64,000 nucleotides of DNA from Pictodentalium vernedei (Eukaryota; Mollusca; Scaphopoda; Dentaliida; Dentaliidae): assembly GCA_031216915.1 (NCBI GenBank), contig CM062289.1, positions 65,293,741-65,357,740 of the forward strand. Reading direction: 5' to 3'. Below are positions 62,033-64,000 of this stretch, in pieces; the stretch's first letter is position 1; each line of letters begins with the position of its first letter. Made by a program: the position numbers and the translations under genes. The notes under the pieces were generated by a model, which was given only the letters and a program-made list of their open reading frames with translations, was not told where the DNA came from and ran no database searches.

Positions 62033-64000
62033 CCTAGGGGAGTTTGATCGTCCCCTACTAGGCGGGTCCTCGGGTGGCGGATAGAGGACGGCCTGCTCAA
62101 TTGGGTAGGTTTGCTAATTTTTGATTGGCAGGTTTGCTCAATTGAGCTGGTTCGCTGCGAAATACACGAATACGCAGCCCCGGACCAAAATGATCAACCC
62201 TGCTAATACCATCTGGCAGGCACCTTGTTCTCCCGTGAGGTGCATTCCGAAGGCCCCGGAAGAAGGAATCCTGGCAGTTGAGGACTCGTGGCCCCAGTTA
62301 GTGCAGTCTCCTAAGATGGAGATCAGGTCGTAAACCCTGTTTGGCCCTGGTCTCCATTTTTTCAGATAATGTCCAACACACTGCTTTGGCCCCAAATTCG
62401 GGAGTAGACGGATGGTCGGATGGCCCGTTCTGACCAATCGGGAGCCCCCAACCCCCAAAATATCGGATGTCACTTCGGGGGGCATTGGGTGGTCATTCAA
62501 TCAGTCATTTCTTTTAGTTTTATTTCATCATTACTACCCAGACTGACTTTTAATTATTTTGATACCTTTTTAACATCTTCCGTTTTGTTGTACTGTCTGC
62601 GTCGGTTGTCAGAAGTAGTTTTTGTTGAACTGGTTTTTACTGAAATGATTGGTTGGATGGCCGCCACGACCTGGCACTTCCCATTAACTTTCAACGGGTC
62701 AATCCCTCAGCGGTATGCATTAGCATCAACGCTGGGGGAGTATGTTTTCCATGTACCCTTGGTGCTGTTTGCTGGATATCCGCAACATAACCCCCAAAGT
62801 TGGGCTCAGAGTAATGGTGGGAGTCATGGAACGATGAATCATAAATAAAATAAACATGGAAAGTACAAAATACAAAAAGCAGAAACGTGGTAGAGACTTA
62901 ACTTCGGACTCTGATTCTGATCATGACATTTCACAATCACAAAGTTGGCCAAAATTCATTATTATTTATGCGGCTGATGAGAATCAAAAGGCATCCAACA
63001 TTAATCCTTTTTTGTTGGAAAAAGCCATTAAAGGAATAGCTGGCACAGTTAAGACAGTTAAAAAACTAAGATCTGGGGCATTATTAGTTGAATGTCCCAA
63101 AGAACAACAGACGATTAATTTGCTGAACACTGATAAACTGGCGGACATCAATGTAAATACCTTCCCACATAGAACCCTTAACAGCAGCAGAGGTGTAATT
63201 CGTACAAGAGAATTATTTGACATCGACGTACTAGAAATCAAAAAGGAACTTCAACCACAAGGTGTCAGCGATGTCAAACGTATTGAAATTAAAAGAGATG
63301 GTACAATAGTTAAGACTAATACGTATATTCTGACTTTTGATTCTCCTCGGCCGCCTAAATCAATTAAAGTTGGTTATAAGAACATCGGAGTGGATTTGTA
63401 TATTCCAAATCCTCTTCGATGCTTCAAATGTCAAATGTTTGGTCATGGTCAGAACAACTGTAGAGGAAAAACTATCTGCTTTAAGTGTGGTCAGGAACAT
63501 CAAGACCCCTGCACAAATACTATTAAATGTTGCAATTGCCAGGGCAGCCATGTAGCTGCGTCAAAGGACTGCCCTGTTTGGCAAAAAGAAAAACAAATCC
63601 AAAAAATAAAATGTGAAAAACAAGTATGTTTCAAAGAGGCCAGAGAGATGGTAATGTCGATGCCTGGCATGAATATGTCATCGCCATCATATGCAGTAAA
63701 AGTATCACAGAAAGTACCATCAGTGGCAGTAGGTTGCCAAACCCAGTATATTTGGATTAGAGGCACATTACCATCTCTAGTACAAGCTTTTACAATAGAA
63801 CAGTCAGACGAAACTGAACCAAAATCCACCCAAACACCATCAACTGCTCGGACAACAATAGAAAATAAATTAATACCAAATCCACAGAAAGAACAAGGAA
63901 AACAAAAAACAGAAAAAAAGTAAAGGAACCAAGATCAGAACCAAAAAAAAGACCAAACAAAACCGAAATCACACATTCAAAAACTTAGTCAGAATCAGAA
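62033..64000 (+). mobile_element. LINE-B copy 3, continues past the window
   Basis: Starts CCTAGGGGAGTTTGATCGTC, the same 5' end as copies 1 and 2, with a 5' UTR of about 823 bp and an intact ORF1. It is inserted in the 146-bp satellite. ORF2 lies beyond the window end, so activity cannot be judged. Confidence 0.9.
62856..63923 (+). CDS. LINE-B ORF1: gag-like nucleic-acid-binding protein, intact
   Basis: A 355-residue ORF from ATG 62856 (MESTKYKKQKRGRDL). Residues about 30-170 form a likely RRM-like/gag fold (SWPKFIIIYAADE, IAGTVKTVKKLRSGALLVEC, NTYILTFDSPRPP). Three zinc knuckles follow: C189-X2-C192-X4-H197-X4-C202, C208-X2-C211-X3-H215-X3-C219 and C225-X2-C228-X3-H232-X6-C239. The C-terminal 100 residues are Gln/Lys/Thr-rich. 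Such ORF1 proteins coat the element RNA and assist target-primed reverse transcription. It is the only unbroken LINE-B ORF in the window; copies 1 and 2 are frameshifted here. In copies 1 and 2 the ORF1 C-terminal region runs further, to an overlap with ORF2, so the stop at 63923 may itself be premature. Confidence 0.85.
   Translation: MESTKYKKQKRGRDLTSDSDSDHDISQSQSWPKFIIIYAADENQKASNINPFLLEKAIKGIAGTVKTVKKLRSGALLVECPKEQQTINLLNTDKLADINVNTFPHRTLNSSRGVIRTRELFDIDVLEIKKELQPQGVSDVKRIEIKRDGTIVKTNTYILTFDSPRPPKSIKVGYKNIGVDLYIPNPLRCFKCQMFGHGQNNCRGKTICFKCGQEHQDPCTNTIKCCNCQGSHVAASKDCPVWQKEKQIQKIKCEKQVCFKEAREMVMSMPGMNMSSPSYAVKVSQKVPSVAVGCQTQYIWIRGTLPSLVQAFTIEQSDETEPKSTQTPSTARTTIENKLIPNPQKEQGKQKTEKK

Overview
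This 64 kb window looks like repeat-dense chromosomal DNA from a marine invertebrate, most likely a lophotrochozoan such as a mollusc. I infer this from the intron-bearing genes, the AT-rich spacers, the (CA)n, poly-G/C and (AAAT)n tracts, and the mix of Penelope-like elements, APE-type LINEs, tRNA-derived SINEs, TTAA-flanked MITEs and large foldback elements. There is no bacterial operon structure, CRISPR array or rRNA. No intact conventional host gene was found. The gene-like pieces are transposase-like or domesticated-looking: a broken HECT-domain ORF (about 3.18-4.67 kb), a two-exon integrase-core gene on the minus strand (35.2-28.4 kb), a Crypton-recombinase-like exon (48.7-49.1 kb), and a THAP zinc-finger gene split over two exons (49.99 and 52.2 kb).

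0-9.4 kb: SINE and LINE remnants, two MITE families with TTAA ends, the HECT pseudogene, two foldbacks (4.67-5.45 and 7.31-8.33 kb) and a 90-bp tandem array. 9.4-20.5 kb: three same-strand copies of one Penelope-like element (PLE), each ending in (CA)n. Copy B is the most complete. Its ORF1 ends in an SGNH-hydrolase-like domain and is followed by ORF2 (reverse transcriptase plus GIY-YIG) in the -1 frame. A TTTAAAC slippery heptamer lies directly against the ORF1 stop codon. Copy A is cut off at its 5' end and identical to B; copy C is decayed.

20.5-35.3 kb: SINE copies, a MITE, a ~300-bp tandem array, hairpin clusters and two large foldbacks (26.4-28.4 and 31.2-32.9 kb). The arms of the foldbacks repeatedly carry CRE, NRF1-like, YY1-like and E-box-like motifs. 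The integrase-core gene encloses the second of these foldbacks in its intron. 35.3-42.1 kb: a nearly full-length CR1/L2-like LINE (LINE-A) on the minus strand, with an SGNH-containing ORF1, an APE-RT ORF2 and a 3' end made of a palindromic minisatellite. A second, truncated LINE-A 3' end sits at 1.3 kb.

42.5-64 kb: a second LINE family (LINE-B; gag-like ORF1 with zinc knuckles, ORF2 with APE, RT and RNase H) occurs as a plus-strand copy with a visible target-site duplication (42.5-48.3 kb), a 3' fragment (52.9-53.9 kb), a minus-strand copy joined to it tail to tail (53.9-59.6 kb), and a third copy entering at 62.03 kb whose ORF1 is intact. The SINEs share LINE-B's 3' end, so LINE-B or a relative probably mobilises them. 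Between the LINE-B copies lie a TIR-bounded array rich in AGGTCA half-sites (59.65-61.05 kb) and a 146-bp satellite (61.27-62.03 kb). All family assignments come from reading motifs by eye; no database search was possible.
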